Source of the DNA: Cordia subcordata
Lineage: Eukaryota > Streptophyta > Magnoliopsida > Boraginales > Cordiaceae
Assembly: GCA_028554755.1 (NCBI GenBank)
Contig: JAPTOF010000003.1
Coordinates: forward strand, 9,309,501-9,373,500
Reading direction: 5' to 3'
DNA length: 64,000 nt
Shown: positions 25,186 to 36,501 of the stretch, piece by piece
How the letters are laid out: the number at the start of each line of letters is the position of its first letter
How positions within the stretch are numbered: position 1 is the first letter of the stretch
Notes under the pieces: generated by a model
Told to the model about the DNA's origin: nothing
Seen by the model: the letters and a program-made list of their open reading frames with translations, nothing else
Databases searched by the model: none
Program-made: the position numbers and the translations under genes

Positions 25186-25991
25186 TAATGTGCTAGTTTT
25201 TGTGTGTTTATGTATTGCATGTATATATTTGTTTTGAGATATTTTGTACGTCATTGGGTGTATTAGTATAGCATTTAGGCCATACTTGTGCATATTAGGG
25301 TTTACATGTTCATAGTTGAACTTAGGACTAAAATGCTACACTAATGCGCACTTATTGCTTGCTTTAAGTGAGATTCAGAGAGACGGTTTGAGCTTGATTG
25401 ATGCCAATTGGGATACGGATAAAAGACAAAGGTGTTCTAGATGCAAAGGAATGAAGAAAAGTACATTTGAAAATAGTCAGGCGAAGATCGAGGCACCCGA
25501 GAAGAAATTGCTATGAGCAAACATTAGCCAAGTCTCTGACTTGGTAGGTCGACCCCCTTCCAGCGCTGGTCGATTGGCTTGGTTGATCGGCCAAAATAGA
25601 ATGTAATGCCCTTAGGCTGGTTGACCTAGTTACTAGGCCGGTCAACCAGCCAAGGTCCCCGACCCTGTGCAATTTCAGCTCTATTTAAGCATCTTTTCAG
25701 CATTTTTTTTAGCGAGAACAACCAATTCACGCACCCATTTCCCTAAACCCTAGATCCACCTAAACCTACCTTACACACACACTTCTAAACACATTTTAGC
25801 ACTAGGAATCAAGGATCCAAGAGAATTAAACACTAGGATTTAGGCATAGCTCATGGATTGTAAAGCTTGGCTATGGATAGAAGGGTATCTCTCTTTTATG
25901 CTAACTCTAATTATGTATGATTAGAGCTATGTAAGGTGATTATTCTTGTATTTGTGGATTGATTACTACTCTTTTGTAATGGGTACTTGAT

Positions 25992-26044
<53 letters not shown>

Positions 26045-27052
26045 TACATGTCTATGTGTTTTTTGAAATGCCTCAATGATGTTGTATATGTATATTGAAG
26101 TCTATCTTTCTATTAACCATTTCTAAATCATCATACTAGCATGTCTATGTGTTTGTGTGATGATTACATGAAGTTGGTATGCCTATATACATGTCTATAC
26201 GTGTGTTAGCATACTTAACAGCATAAATAGCATCATACTTAACAGCATAAATAGCATCTATTGCTTACATGTCGGGTGTTGTTGCTTAAAATTGGTGTAA
26301 TCTAAGTATGTCTATGTGCTTAGTAGTAGGATAGATATGTGTGCTTTGTGCGTAATTATTAATTTCTGCTATTGTGATGACAATTGATGGTGCAAAACTA
26401 ATGGCTAGCCTAGGTCGAGTCTCCTTAGCTTTAAATCCAACTAACGGGTTTTAGGGTAGATTAGTTGACCTTAAACAAACTAGGTCTTGGCTTTAAACCT
26501 AGCCAATAGTTTAAACGCTAGGGTTAGATCGATTCAAGTCACCTAGTACCCTAATTAACTAGCCTTAATGCCTAGGTCATAAGGACCACGCCATAGCTCT
26601 TGGTAGACGTGCCTAGAGATGGACCCGCACTGAGTCCTAGAGGTTCCATTAGGAGGTTAATTAAAGGTCTAGATGAGAGCAACCAAGTATATCCATCAAT
26701 TAGCCCTAGAAAGACATAGTAATCATCCATAGGCAAATTGTAATCACATTAGTTCCTATTTCCACATGTTTGACTCTCTTAGATCGCTTGATTCCCCCAT
26801 TCCACACATACACCCTCTTTCATTTCCTTGTTCCTAGTTTAGGTTTATCTTTTCCAAGTTTCTTTCAATCTCAAAAACCCAAAAACATAGTAGTTAGGAC
26901 CCTAACACATAGCTCTTTAGGATGCACATAGCTTAGGACACCACTCACGTTAAGCCTTCCCGTGGATTCGACCCTACACTCACACGCACCATACTACACA
27001 TGAACCATGCGCTTGTGGGCTATTTAGGCTTGTGGTTCTAAATAGCATATCA
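25186..27052 (+). repeat. Gypsy solo LTR (1867 bp) with TTTCC target duplication
   Basis: The insert is flanked by TTTCC at 25181-25185 and 27053-27057; removing it and one repeat restores the copia reading ELGKQHKS on the - strand. Its ends are TAATGTGC and GCATATCA, the first being a C-to-T decayed form of the expected inverted end. There is one LTR and no internal region, which is the product of LTR-LTR recombination. It shares TGGATTCGACCC near its 3' end and a GGTCGACC-rich block (25540-25680) with the other gypsy LTRs. Confidence 0.85.
25994..26044. repeat. (TA)n(CA)n microsatellite in solo LTR
   Basis: A pure TA run passes directly into a CA run, followed by CATACATG. It lies mid-LTR and nothing indicates a function. 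Confidence 0.9.
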
Positions 27053-28072
27053 TTTCCCAAGTTCAAATGCATCATATAAGGCATTCTTCACATGTTTTAA
27101 ATTACGCAATCCATCACCTAAATTCTTCTGATTCAAATTCATAAGCAAGTCCATATTAGCATGTCTTAGATGTCTATTCCAAAGCCAAATGGCATCATAA
27201 AAAAACCCAATAAGAATTTCATATTTTGGCATATAAGGTTGTAGAAGTCAGACATATACACATTGTTCATATGTTCGAAAACAAGTATTTTAACACCTGC
27301 CTTTATCATAGGACATGTTGACTTTAAACACCATATCCTAGTTGCTATCACATAACTGGCTAATAGAAAGCAATTAAATTTAAAACCTTCAACATATAGG
27401 ACATTCTTAATGGGTATTGATCCTTTTATTCCAATGCTACCATTTCCAAGTAATCTTCCTTTTGAAGCATCTCCAAAGGTCAAAATTCCTCTTTTGGCTT
27501 TGTTAAGATTATACAAGAGTGAAGCATTTCTGGTCATGTGCTTAGAACAACTGATATCTAATATCCATTTTGTTCCAAGCTTATTCACCTACATTCAAAG
27601 GCAATTATTTACGTTTAGGTAAGCAACTTTCATTGGGTTCTTGGGGGTTAGTTTTCTTGATGACCCATTGGGGTCTCTTCTAAACCGGCATAAGAGTTCT
27701 CTTTCACATAATTTTCTCACTTTTTATTTAGTAGAAATATGACCTCTCTTTTCATAATAAGTGCATATAATATGAGATGAAACTCTACTTACTCTTGTTG
27801 AAACATAACTCGCATATGAGGTAGATGCTTTACTTGAAATTGATCCTTTTACAAAGTTATTTTTGGGAACTCCTTGAGATAAAGATGGATCAAAATCAAT
27901 TCCTTCTTTTTCAAAAGATTTTTGTTGAGAACTAAGTAAAACATTAACATTTTCCTTTCTTTTGTAAATTTCTCAACAACCTTTTTTAAATCATCATTTT
28001 CTTTTATCATACATGAAACTTCATCTTCTAGAAAAAAAATCCTTTTTCATAAATGTCACCCAATAAAGCTTA

Positions 28073-28645
28073 GGGTGCATTTGGTTTGCTTGTTTTCTAT
28101 TTTCATTTTCATGGAAAATAAAAATTAGGATAGAAAACTTATTTGGTTAACCATTTTTGTTTTCATTTTTAGAAAACAAAAAATAGTTTTCTAGAAAAAC
28201 AGAAAAAATCAAAAGTTTTCTCTGAAATAAGGTGACAATTTTGTAAATAACTCTAAAAGATTTAGAAAATAAGGTAGCAGTTTTGTAAATAATTCTAAAG
28301 ATCTAGAAAACAAGATAACTATTTTGTAAATAACTCTAGAAGATTTAGAAAACAAGGTGGCAGTTTTGTAAATATCTCCAAAAAATTTAGAAAACAAGGT
28401 GGAAATTATATAAATATATCAAAAAAAATTTAGAAAACAAGATGAAAATTTTGTAAATATCTCCAAAAATTTTAGAAGACAAGGTGGCAATTTGGTAAAT
28501 AAACATCAAAAAGAAAAACACTTTTGTTAAGCAAATACATTCTCTAAATTTTAGAAAACAAAAAATGAAAAGTGTTTTCAGAAAATGAAAATGGAAAATG
28601 AAAACTAGAAAATGAAAATAGAAAACAGGCAAACCAAACGCAACC
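28073..28645. mobile_element. Tourist-like MITE (573 bp)
   Basis: The terminal inverted repeats are GGGTGCATTTGGTTTGC on the left and, in reverse complement, GGTTGCGTTTGGTTTGC on the right. They are flanked by TTA on both sides (28070-28072 and 28646-28648). Inner ends extend the symmetry with TTTTCTATTTTCATTTTC-like sequence. It sits in the coiled-coil linker after the gag zinc knuckle of the - strand copia. There is no transposase. The centre is a minisatellite. Confidence 0.85.
28225..28505. repeat. About 46 bp minisatellite inside the MITE
   Basis: About six imperfect units of the form AAGGTGGCAGTTTTGTAAAT plus TCTAGAAGATTTAGAAAAC recur at roughly 46 bp. The resulting repeat peptides on the - strand are chance readings, not genes. 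Confidence 0.75.
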
Positions 28646-29904
28646 TTAATTTTTCCTTTTTAAGTTCCTTAATTTGCTTTTGAAGAGCTTTGTTTTTCTC
28701 AAGCATTTTTTGAAAGATCCTTATGTAATTCATGCACAACATCGTGCAATTCATCTTTACTAAATGCTTCTTCATAATATCAAGAGACTAGTATGGCTAG
28801 AAGAAATGAGGGAATCAATACCTACCTTGTCTCCGACCATGAAGCAAACCTAGCTAGAAATTTGATCTTGGTCTTTCTTGCTTTTGGATCCATCACTTGA
28901 CTTATCACCATCCCAAGTGGCTTGCATAGATTTCTTCCCTTTCTTGACAAGCTTGGGGCATTTTGCTTTTATATGTCTAGGCTTATTGTAATTAAAGCAA
29001 GTCAACTCATCAGCAACTTTTTCTTGGCCTTTCTTCTTCCATGATTCACCTTTGTTCATCTTCCTAAACTTCATGTACTTTCTCAAGTTCCTTGCAATCA
29101 TTGCCACATCCTAACCACTATCATCAGCTGCTTCTTCATCCTCTTCTTCAATAGCTCAGAAAGCACGTGATTTCTTTATCTTTTTCTCTTTCTCATCCCA
29201 AAACTTCTCTTGATTGAGCACAGGTTCCTCCATCTCCAAGTTACAAATCAACTCATGAACTGTCGTAGAGGCCATGTTCTTACACTCCCGAATTGACGTT
29301 GCCTTTGGCTTGTACTTTTTTGGCAATGTAAGCAAGATTTTCTGGTTGAACTCATTATTTGGATGCTTCCTACCATCAAGCACTTAGATTATTCGCGACT
29401 TTTATAAATTGTTGATACATCTCATTTAAGCATTCTCTGGGTTTCATTCTAAAAAGCTAATACTCATTAATATATGAGCCAATGTTAGTCTCTTTAATTT
29501 GAGTGGTCCCTTGATACAACATCTCAAGTAGGTCCAACACATTGTTAGCGGACTTACAATTGCATATCAACTATATTCTTTCACTCAAAGCATAATGGAT
29601 AATGTTTAATACCTTTGAATTCTTTGTGATTTGGCTTTGTCTTTATTAGTCAATTAATTCCTCTTCTTGAGTACCATGGTCCTGTCATCATTTACTTTTG
29701 TAGGCACAAATGGACCATCTTTAACCAAGACCTGATATTCATAGTCAATTGATTGGATGTAGATTTCCATACACCTTCTCCAATAAAGATAATTAACCCC
29801 ATGGAACCAAAGTGGCTTGAAAGGTAAGAACCCTTTATCAAAAGTAGAAGACCCACTTGCCATTGTATGATCTCTTACAATAGAACTAGTCTACTCCACA
29901 AGAC

Positions 29905-29922
29905 CAACCTCTTGATACAATT
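29905..29922 (-). promoter_or_regulatory. Copia primer binding site
   Basis: On the - strand TTGTATCAAGAGGTTGG lies directly after an LTR ending GACTCACA and about 45 bp before the gag start region, matching the TGGTATCAAGAGC style of Met-tRNA site used by this copia group. Confidence 0.7.
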
Positions 29923-31333
29923 TGTGAGTCAACAAACGCAGAGAAAGACAATGAATAGAACCTTTGGGTAACAAATTTTGCTTTTTTAATATTACTAAAA
30001 CCTTCAATAGAGCACGTGTTGGAGAAATCAAGAAGAAACCAAAAAAATCAAAGCAAAGTAATAAAGGAAGTGTAGATAGGATTTATAGTGGTTTAGTGCC
30101 TAGTCTATCTCCATTCCTCAATCACCTTGATTGAGAATTTCAGCAACAGTTAACAAACCCGTGCTCTCAAATGATGGCTTAGCACGAACTAACTATAACC
30201 TTAGTTCCTCTCGAATCAAGGAAACCCTCTTTGATTATATTTGAATCAAGAAACCCACTTTGATAATCTCGCAAAGTGCTATTGTTTTCTCACAAATTTA
30301 GCTCATACTCGGCATAATATAATCAAAACAAGGATATGAAAGTGAAAGCACTCAAAGTTTAAGCTCAAAGCTGGAAAATATGAAAATACAACTTTTTCCT
30401 AGGATTGCCTTAATGTATATGCACAAGTTGTTTTTGCTTTAATTTTGTTTTATATATATATATATATATATATGCTATTTTCAAAATATAGTTGTTAGAC
30501 ACTTTTAAGGAAGCCCTAAAATAAAATTTGAACATTTAGCAGTAGATAAGGTTACACCAATGTAGCAAAAACGATTAGATTTGGATAAGATTTTCTATAA
30601 TAGTACTGGTCTGGGTATGGTCTGAGTTGTTTAGTCAACCAAACACCTCTCCCATCAGAGGATCATAAATTCTTATCCTGTAGTCCCTTGGTACATCTGG
30701 GCACCCAAAAAAGATCACCTAAACCACAATTCTTCATTCACTATCTGGTGAGGGTCATCATGTCCCGTCAATTGGACATCTCTCCTGGTAGAGAACTTTG
30801 ATTTGAGTTCAAATACAATTCAAGTTCCATACTCCCTTTTTCTTAAAAATCAAGTTTTCAAAGCAACTTTTTGGAACATTGAAACTTTTTAAAAGCACAT
30901 AAATGCTTTTAAAACACACATATACTATAACGCAATTTAGCCAAAAATGACAAGAAACACATAAGAAGGGCAACCTTACAATGTAACATCTAAGTCTGTT
31001 CCACTTATATCTTTTGCCTCCTTCCTTATGTCACCCCTTCTCTTCTTATCTTCAAGATATTCATCAATTAAGCTCCTTGACTTGAAAATTTCATGGCAAT
31101 AAGAAATAATCTCTATGGCAAATAGGATCAAAGATTTCTTAAAAACTCAATAAAATTATTAACACAAGTATAAGCACAAATTGAGTCTAAGATGCATTCA
31201 ACAATGTGCCCATTCATACAAAGCATTAACCAATGTTTTTATTCATCCATAGAGAGCATCATTCATCATTAATGCTCATCACCTTATCATATCATCATCA
31301 AAATAAGCATATATGACAATCATACTAAAATAT
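29923..31333 (-). repeat. 5' LTR of the - strand SIRE-like copia
   Basis: The inner edge is precise (TGTGAGTC on +, adjacent to the primer site). The outer edge is estimated, near CATACTAAAATATT. The section TTACATTGTAAGGTTGCCC (- strand) and a LTR-start region rich in GATGATGAGCA match the LTRs at 32489-33993 and 45826-47108, placing all three in related families. A (TA)n run sits at 30451-30472. Confidence 0.6.
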
Positions 31334-32488
31334 TATTTCCCAAATGAAAGCAAAAGAAGAAAGAATGGATCTAATGGATGAAGAAAGAGAGGAAGAAGAG
31401 CGTGAATATGTGGATTTCAGGATATAGATGTAAAAGAAGCCACAAAAAGGTCATTGAAGACTTGGAAGCACAAAGATATAGGGCGAGTATAAGTGGTGCA
31501 TCGAGTAGCTGACTAAATGTGAATATGATTGATTTGTTGTTTGAAATAAGATGGTCTCGAGGACGTGAAGAATGAGGTTGGAAAGCTAAATGATAGAGTT
31601 ACTTCTCTTGAGGACTCCATGAAAACTAAAAGGATTCTTCTCAAGCACCACTACCACAATCACCACCTCAAGAAGGCCATGATTGAAGAATGTTTATCCG
31701 CATTCCCACTTCTTCATTCTAACTTTTAAATAATTTACTCTTTGAGCACTTCAAACAAGTGTCTTTAAGCTTTTGGACACATTTGCCTTCATATCTATAT
31801 GATTTATTTTGATAGATTCTACTAGTTGAATAATGGATATTTGAATGTTTACAGTTTTGAATGCACTATCTTGATGTATGCTTTCTATTCTAATTCCCTC
31901 TATGTCTAAGTGTTTTGATGATGTCAAAAAAGGGAGAGAATGATATGTGTGTTGTGGAATGAATGGATGTGCTATAGAATCAATGAATTATTTTTATATA
32001 TGTGTCATAGAATGAATGAATGAATGAATGAATACTTGAGTATGGAATGAATACTTGCATGCTATATACCTATGCAATGAGTGATTGAAAGGTGTAAATG
32101 CTTGAATTTTTTATGTATGAAATGTTCGATGTTTTGAAGTTAAGTATCTTTGAGAATGATTAGAAGAGAAATGTAAATGATAAAAATGTCTTGATAGCAT
32201 TTTGATGAATTGCATTGATCGTATGAAAAGAATATTGAATTGAGCTGAATGAGCATTGATTGAGAATGACTGCTTATATGATTTATATGCTTTGGAATGC
32301 TCATATATACATGTCTTAATAACGTATATTTTTAGGGAAAGTCAGCCATGTGCTTTGTATTTTGAGATACATGTTGATAAGGGAGCTATTGCTTCTTTAG
32401 TTCCACTTATTATACATTTTAAAGTGTTAAGTATAATACATTCATCCATAAACTATATATGTATTTGTATCATCAAAAAAAGGAGAGA
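31334..32488 (+). pseudogene. 3' internal end of a + strand SIRE-like copia
   Basis: This segment precedes a + strand LTR. A 60-residue open tail (31550-31729) begins DGLEDVKNEVGKLNDRVTSL, a heptad-like coiled coil, followed by a His-rich stretch (KHHYHNHH). Two polypurine-like tracts follow, CAAAAAAGGGAGAGAA near 31926 and CAAAAAAAGGAGAGA at about 32473-32487, a layout common at the 3' end of SIRE/Maximus elements. The upstream body of the element is absent. I infer that the coiled coil is the remnant of the extra 3' ORF of such elements. Confidence 0.5.
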
Positions 32489-32512
32489 TTGTTGTTGTTG
32501 TTGTTGTTGTTG

Positions 32513-32610
<98 letters not shown>

Positions 32611-32662
32611 GTAGTAGTAGTAGTAGTAGTAATAGTAGTAGTAGTAGTAGTAGTAATAGTAG
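32489..32662. repeat. Compound (GTT)n(ATT)n(GTA)n microsatellite
   Basis: Three trinucleotide tracts follow each other: GTT repeats to about 32513, ATT repeats 32517-32609 with one slip, then GTA repeats with two ATA interruptions to 32662. The track translates to homopolymers in every frame and is not coding. Confidence 0.95.
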
Positions 32663-33993
32663 CATCATCATAATGCATATTTGGATGATGAATGTTGACT
32701 AATGATGATTAATGAAGATGAATGAATGCAATAGTAATTGCTTGGAATGAATGGATATATTGATTGATGTTACTTAAACTCAAAATGTGCCATTGGACAA
32801 TAGTAAAGTGTTTGTTTGAGTCTTTGAGAGAATATGTAATCCTTTTAGCTCAAAGATCCTTGCCATTACCTCCATTTCAAGGCATGAAGTCTCACTGAAC
32901 ATGTCTTTGAAGAGTTGAAGAGAAAAAGTGATACAAGGATGGAAACGAAAGACATAAGGGCATGGCTGTAGATGTTCCATTGTAAGACTGCCCTAATTAT
33001 GTGTTTCGTTTTGTTTTGGGCTTGTTTTTAGAATTGCTCTAAAATTTTTCAAAGTATCTGTGAGTTTTTTAGATGCTTATGATCTTTAAGAGGTACTTTG
33101 AAAGTTGATTTTTGAAAAAGAGAGTTTGGATTTAAAATTGCTTTTCAAAATCTAATTCGAACTCTCTGGCAGTAAAGGTGTATGGTTGACCATACTACGA
33201 TAGACCTCGACCGCTAGAGAAGGATGAATTGAGTGCAGTTGCGACATGAGGTCAACCGCATATACCAAAGCTCGACCACATAAGAACTTTGAGTTCTCTG
33301 ACGGTAGTGCCTTGTGGTTAACCACCAAGATGGCCACCTTGACCGTATGAGAGCTGTTTTGTAAATTTTTACCAAAATTACCTATTTTTAGTATAACGGT
33401 ACAACCTTATTCATTCCCAAATGTTCAATTTCAAATTTGGGATATTTCTAAATGTCTCTAATAGCTATCTTTTGAATAAGCGTACAAATCTAAATCAATG
33501 CAAGAGCCAAAAGCAACTTCTACACATTTTTTAAGGCAATTTTAGGATCAAAAAGTGTATCTTTATTTTTCTGTCTAGCTTTGAGCACATTCATGTGTGC
33601 TATTTGTGTGCTATCACTTTCATAGCATTATTATAATTCTTTAATAACTAGGTCTAGGCACAATGTCAAAAAATAACAAACATTTGATAAACACAATTGG
33701 GTTTACCTGATTTGGGGTGAAATCAAGGGTTATAGTATGTTCTTGAGCTAAGCCTACATTTGAAAAGCTCAAAGTGATTAGTGGAGTTGGTTGATATTCG
33801 ATCGGGATGATCAAGGAGTGGATATAGGCTAGGTGTTGGACCACTATAAATCTTTGTATATTCTTTGTTTCTTGCTTTTTGCTATTTTCACTTCACTTTG
33901 GATCATTACGCAAAGTGTTCAATAAAAGTATTCAACTACTTAAAAAGCAAAATTATAATGCAAATGATTTACCCTCTGTAGCATTTTCCATCG
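32489..33993 (+). repeat. SIRE-like 3' LTR (+)
   Basis: This LTR follows a polypurine tract and begins TGTTGTTG, now swollen into a microsatellite. From 32985 (GCCCTAATTATGTGTTTC) it is collinear with the LTR at 45826-47108, including a GTTGACC and CCTCGACCG block at 33180-33350. The right edge is approximate, by comparison with GCATTTTCC before the end of the other LTR. Confidence 0.6.
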
Positions 33994-34966
33994 AGTAGGT
34001 GGATCCTCTCATTACAAGCAATGGATACTTGATTCCCTAATGCATGGTGCAACAGGAATGACTAGGACATGGTGCGTAAATTGGATAGCACCCCATGCAA
34101 TGACAGGCATATTGCACATGGATTCTAGGGGTTTGAGGTCGTCCTTGGAGTCGTGGATCGTCTTTGGTTGAGCTTGATAAGCCTTTATTGGTTTTAGGTA
34201 TAGGGGTGCACTTCTTCCAATTGGATTAGAGGGCACTTAGCTAGACATCAGAGTCTTCTAGCTCCCAAGTGACTTCTAGTGTCATATTCTTAACTAGACA
34301 TTGAAGTCTTCTAGCTCCCAAATGACTTATAGTGTCATATTGGGTAGAACTTTGCCAGTTCAATTCCTGACAAGCTTTGGATTGAAAATTATTAGATGTT
34401 TCAAAAACTTCATGGGACACGATGGATCTTAATGAGATGTACGATATGTCTCGCAGAGAGCACCAACTGATAATGTCTATTGTAAGTAATCTCTCTCCAG
34501 TCAAACTCAGGTGTTCAACCTATGGGATGCCTATAGAACAAATGAAAGCTAATCAGGTCAATATAGGGACACTATTGTGGTACCATCCAGAGGGACTTCG
34601 AGGCTCAAATTAGTGAGTGGATCAAACAAATCTAGCAAAGAAAAGGTTTGTTAGTATGCTAAGTGCATGCGGAACTACATATATGCTAAGTGCATGCAAA
34701 ACTGCATACCTTTGCCTGTGATATGACCCAATATTTATAGATACCAAGAGATAGTATTTGGATAAGGTCTACCTCTTCATGGGGGTTGTGATGATGATGT
34801 CCCCATTAAATTAGTTGTTAGAATTTCATTAGGAAACAAGTTATTGGCCAATTAGGGCATATCCCAAAATTCTTAGCCCTAATCCCGATGAATTGGAGCC
34901 GCATTGGGGGAGACTTCGGTACCTAACTAGGTCAATGCCCTGTTCATGTTGGAGGAAACCCTAAAC
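33994..34966 (-). mobile_element. Tat-like gypsy 5' fragment (LTR, primer site, leader)
   Basis: Read on the - strand, an LTR ends ACATTATCA at 34468. It is followed by TTGGTGCTCTCTGCGAGA (34449-34466), resembling the TTGGTGCCGTCTGTGGGA primer site of Tat-lineage gypsy elements. A TATA-like CTATAAATATTG lies on the - strand near 34730-34740. The distal LTR edge is unclear (about 34966). The leader down to 33994 is non-coding and includes a 53 bp two-unit tandem repeat. The rest of the element is cut off by the SIRE-like LTR. Confidence 0.55.
34241..34346. repeat. 53 bp tandem duplication
   Basis: Two units begin CTAGACATC and CTAGACATTG at 34241 and 34294 and share GTCTTCTAGCTCCCAA plus AGTGTCATATT. 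Confidence 0.85.
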
Positions 34967-35194
34967 CCAGGAAATGTAGAACGGTTTGGGTTGACCCATT
35001 TTTTGTTTTGAGAATTTATAAGTACCTAAGTAAACACCGTCAATCACATAACAAAGCATGCATAAACCACATAACTCCTCTGTTCCCTTCCCAACAAAAT
35101 TACGGAAGTGAGTTGTATTTATCTCATTCTGGCACCAAGATAGATAAATATACGTAGAACTGAACAAAGAGAGCATAACATAAGAACGGACATA

Positions 35195-35200
35195 TTTATT
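35195..35200 (-). terminator. Polyadenylation signal AATAAA
   Basis: TTTATT on the + strand reads AATAAA on the - strand, about 155 bases after the CURT1B-like stop codon, a normal distance for a plant 3' UTR. Confidence 0.5.
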
Positions 35201-35355
35201 GAGCATGACAGTTATGATGGTTCTGTTCCTGTTAGAGGATTTTGCTAACAACAGAAGGATGACTACATCTACATCTCGTGGCATGCTGGTTATGTATAAT
35301 GCCTCTAACAAATGGAACAAGAACTTGTGCCCGCAGCATATCCACTTGCTATTGT

Positions 35356-36501
35356 TTAGCTGGTCCCAATTATGTCCTTGTATATGTATTTGATCTTTTG
35401 TATGAGAGCTTCCCTGAAAATTGAAAGAGCACGTGATGAGAAAAAAAGAAAAAGAAAAAGAAAAAGAAAAGATTGGAAAAGAAAATAGAGTTGAGTTGCT
35501 ATGCTAAGTAAGAGGAGGGAAAATTACCTGTCTGGTTTAAATACCAGGTTCTTGTATGCAAACCACTGCACCAAAAGAGAGTAAAATTATGAGTTGAAAC
35601 ATTTGTGCTGCTCAAGAAAATTCAGGATCTGATGATATAAAATGTCGACTACAAAAGAGAGCAACTGGTGCTTGAGCTTCTTGAATAACAGAAATGGGCA
35701 GACAGCGATCAACTTACACCAGTGTAACCAATTCCTACAACCTCAAGAAGACCAGGAACCAAGGGAAGCTTCTCAATTGCCTGTGACAAGCCAAGTAAGG
35801 ACGTTTTTAGAATGTCATTTCAATCTTCCGTCCAAATTAATGATTGATTATTAGAAATCGATGACTTGGCGATTAATCGTTATGATGACAAATAACAATA
35901 TGTCTGCAAGAATTTCGATGTTCTTACAGAGATCGCCCCGGCGGATCCCCATAGAGCAACACCTGCAGCTATTGCCAGAGAAGTGACTGCGTATTTATCT
36001 TCGACTTTATCCCACTGATGAAGAAACACAAGAAGTTAGTCGTAGTTAATTTGCATAATGGCAGGATAGAAGTAACTTTCGTTAAATTTAAGCTCTTACA
36101 GCTTCTTGAACTGTTTTCACAATCTCAGATAGCTCGGTTGCTGCATCAATTCCTGCTGGTGCTACTGCTGCTGGTGCTTCTCCTGTTGCCATCGCGACAA
36201 CATTCCGTGCAATCTTTCGACCTGAAGGCATGAAGATAAAGCGTCACGACCTGGATAAACATATCCTTTCAATTCATCTCTTTGCATACTTGTTTATCGA
36301 AAGTCTGTAATCTATCAGGGATGACTCACAGTAAGCAGTGGTTCTTGCTGCACGGCTTTGAGACTGTACCAGCGGAGGAGGGAGGGTGGGAAGGGTCACA
36401 CACTGTGAAGATGCAGCTGCAGATTGGCGAGAAACCTTGTTGTCAGTCACAGTGGATGAAGAGGAAAGCGATGAAAGTGGGGTGGAGGTGGAAGAAGCCA
36501 T
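35356..36501 (-). CDS. CURT1B: CURVATURE THYLAKOID 1B-like protein, chloroplast
   Basis: Six exons joined by GT-AG introns: 36330-36501, 36100-36221, 35928-36014, 35718-35780, 35528-35565 and 35356-35413, giving 540 nt and 179 residues. Residues 1 to about 65 are a Ser/Thr-rich transit peptide (MASSTSTPLSSLSSSS). The mature part has an acidic segment (ELSEIVKTVQEAWDKVEDKY). Two hydrophobic helices follow, the first around VTSLAIAAGVALWGSAGAIS and the second around VPGLLEVVGIGYTGWFAY. A C-terminal amphipathic tail (REALIQKIKYIYKDIIG) ends it. This is the CURT1 pattern; the family oligomerises at grana margins and bends thylakoid membranes, and CURT1B was first described as TMP14/PSI-P. The exon phases fit perfectly and there are no stops, so the gene looks intact. 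CURT1A is a less likely alternative; the N-terminus fits 1B better. Confidence 0.93.

Larger units (their letters stand above)
23775..29875 (-). pseudogene. SIRE/Maximus-like copia body (decayed)
   Basis: Read from 29875 downward: Gag starts MASGSSTFDKGF with a GVNYLYWRR stretch (29863-29654). A second Gag segment with TLPKKYKPK follows at 29383-29156, and a zinc-knuckle segment (CFNYNKPRHIKAKCP) at 29107-28850. Protease (WILDISCSKHMT) is at 27588-27166. The pre-integrase region (HLRHANMDLLMN) runs to 27057. Integrase continues at 25180-24540 (LELVHIDLRRP, VIVDDCTRYTW, KTPYKLW), and the start of reverse transcriptase (VAQAYNQEEGIDCNETYT) is at 23960-23870. It is 3'-truncated inside RT, and is interrupted by the solo LTR at 25186-27052 and the MITE at 28073-28645. 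Confidence 0.85.

Noticed and set aside
26960..26985. tRNA gene
   Set aside because: Only a B-box-like sequence is present; no cloverleaf arms or A box could be read around it.
28209..28632. - strand repeat ORFs (LFTKLLPYF-type)
   Set aside because: These come from the minisatellite in a MITE; no start context, no homology.
32256..32702. 148-codon + strand frame, and its antisense 78-codon frame
   Set aside because: It is mostly microsatellite translated into Cys, Tyr, Ile and Ser runs inside an LTR.
33994..34010. Primer site after the SIRE-like LTR (GGTGGATCCTCTC)
   Set aside because: Match to the Met-tRNA complement is too weak, and the next sequence belongs to a gypsy fragment on the other strand.
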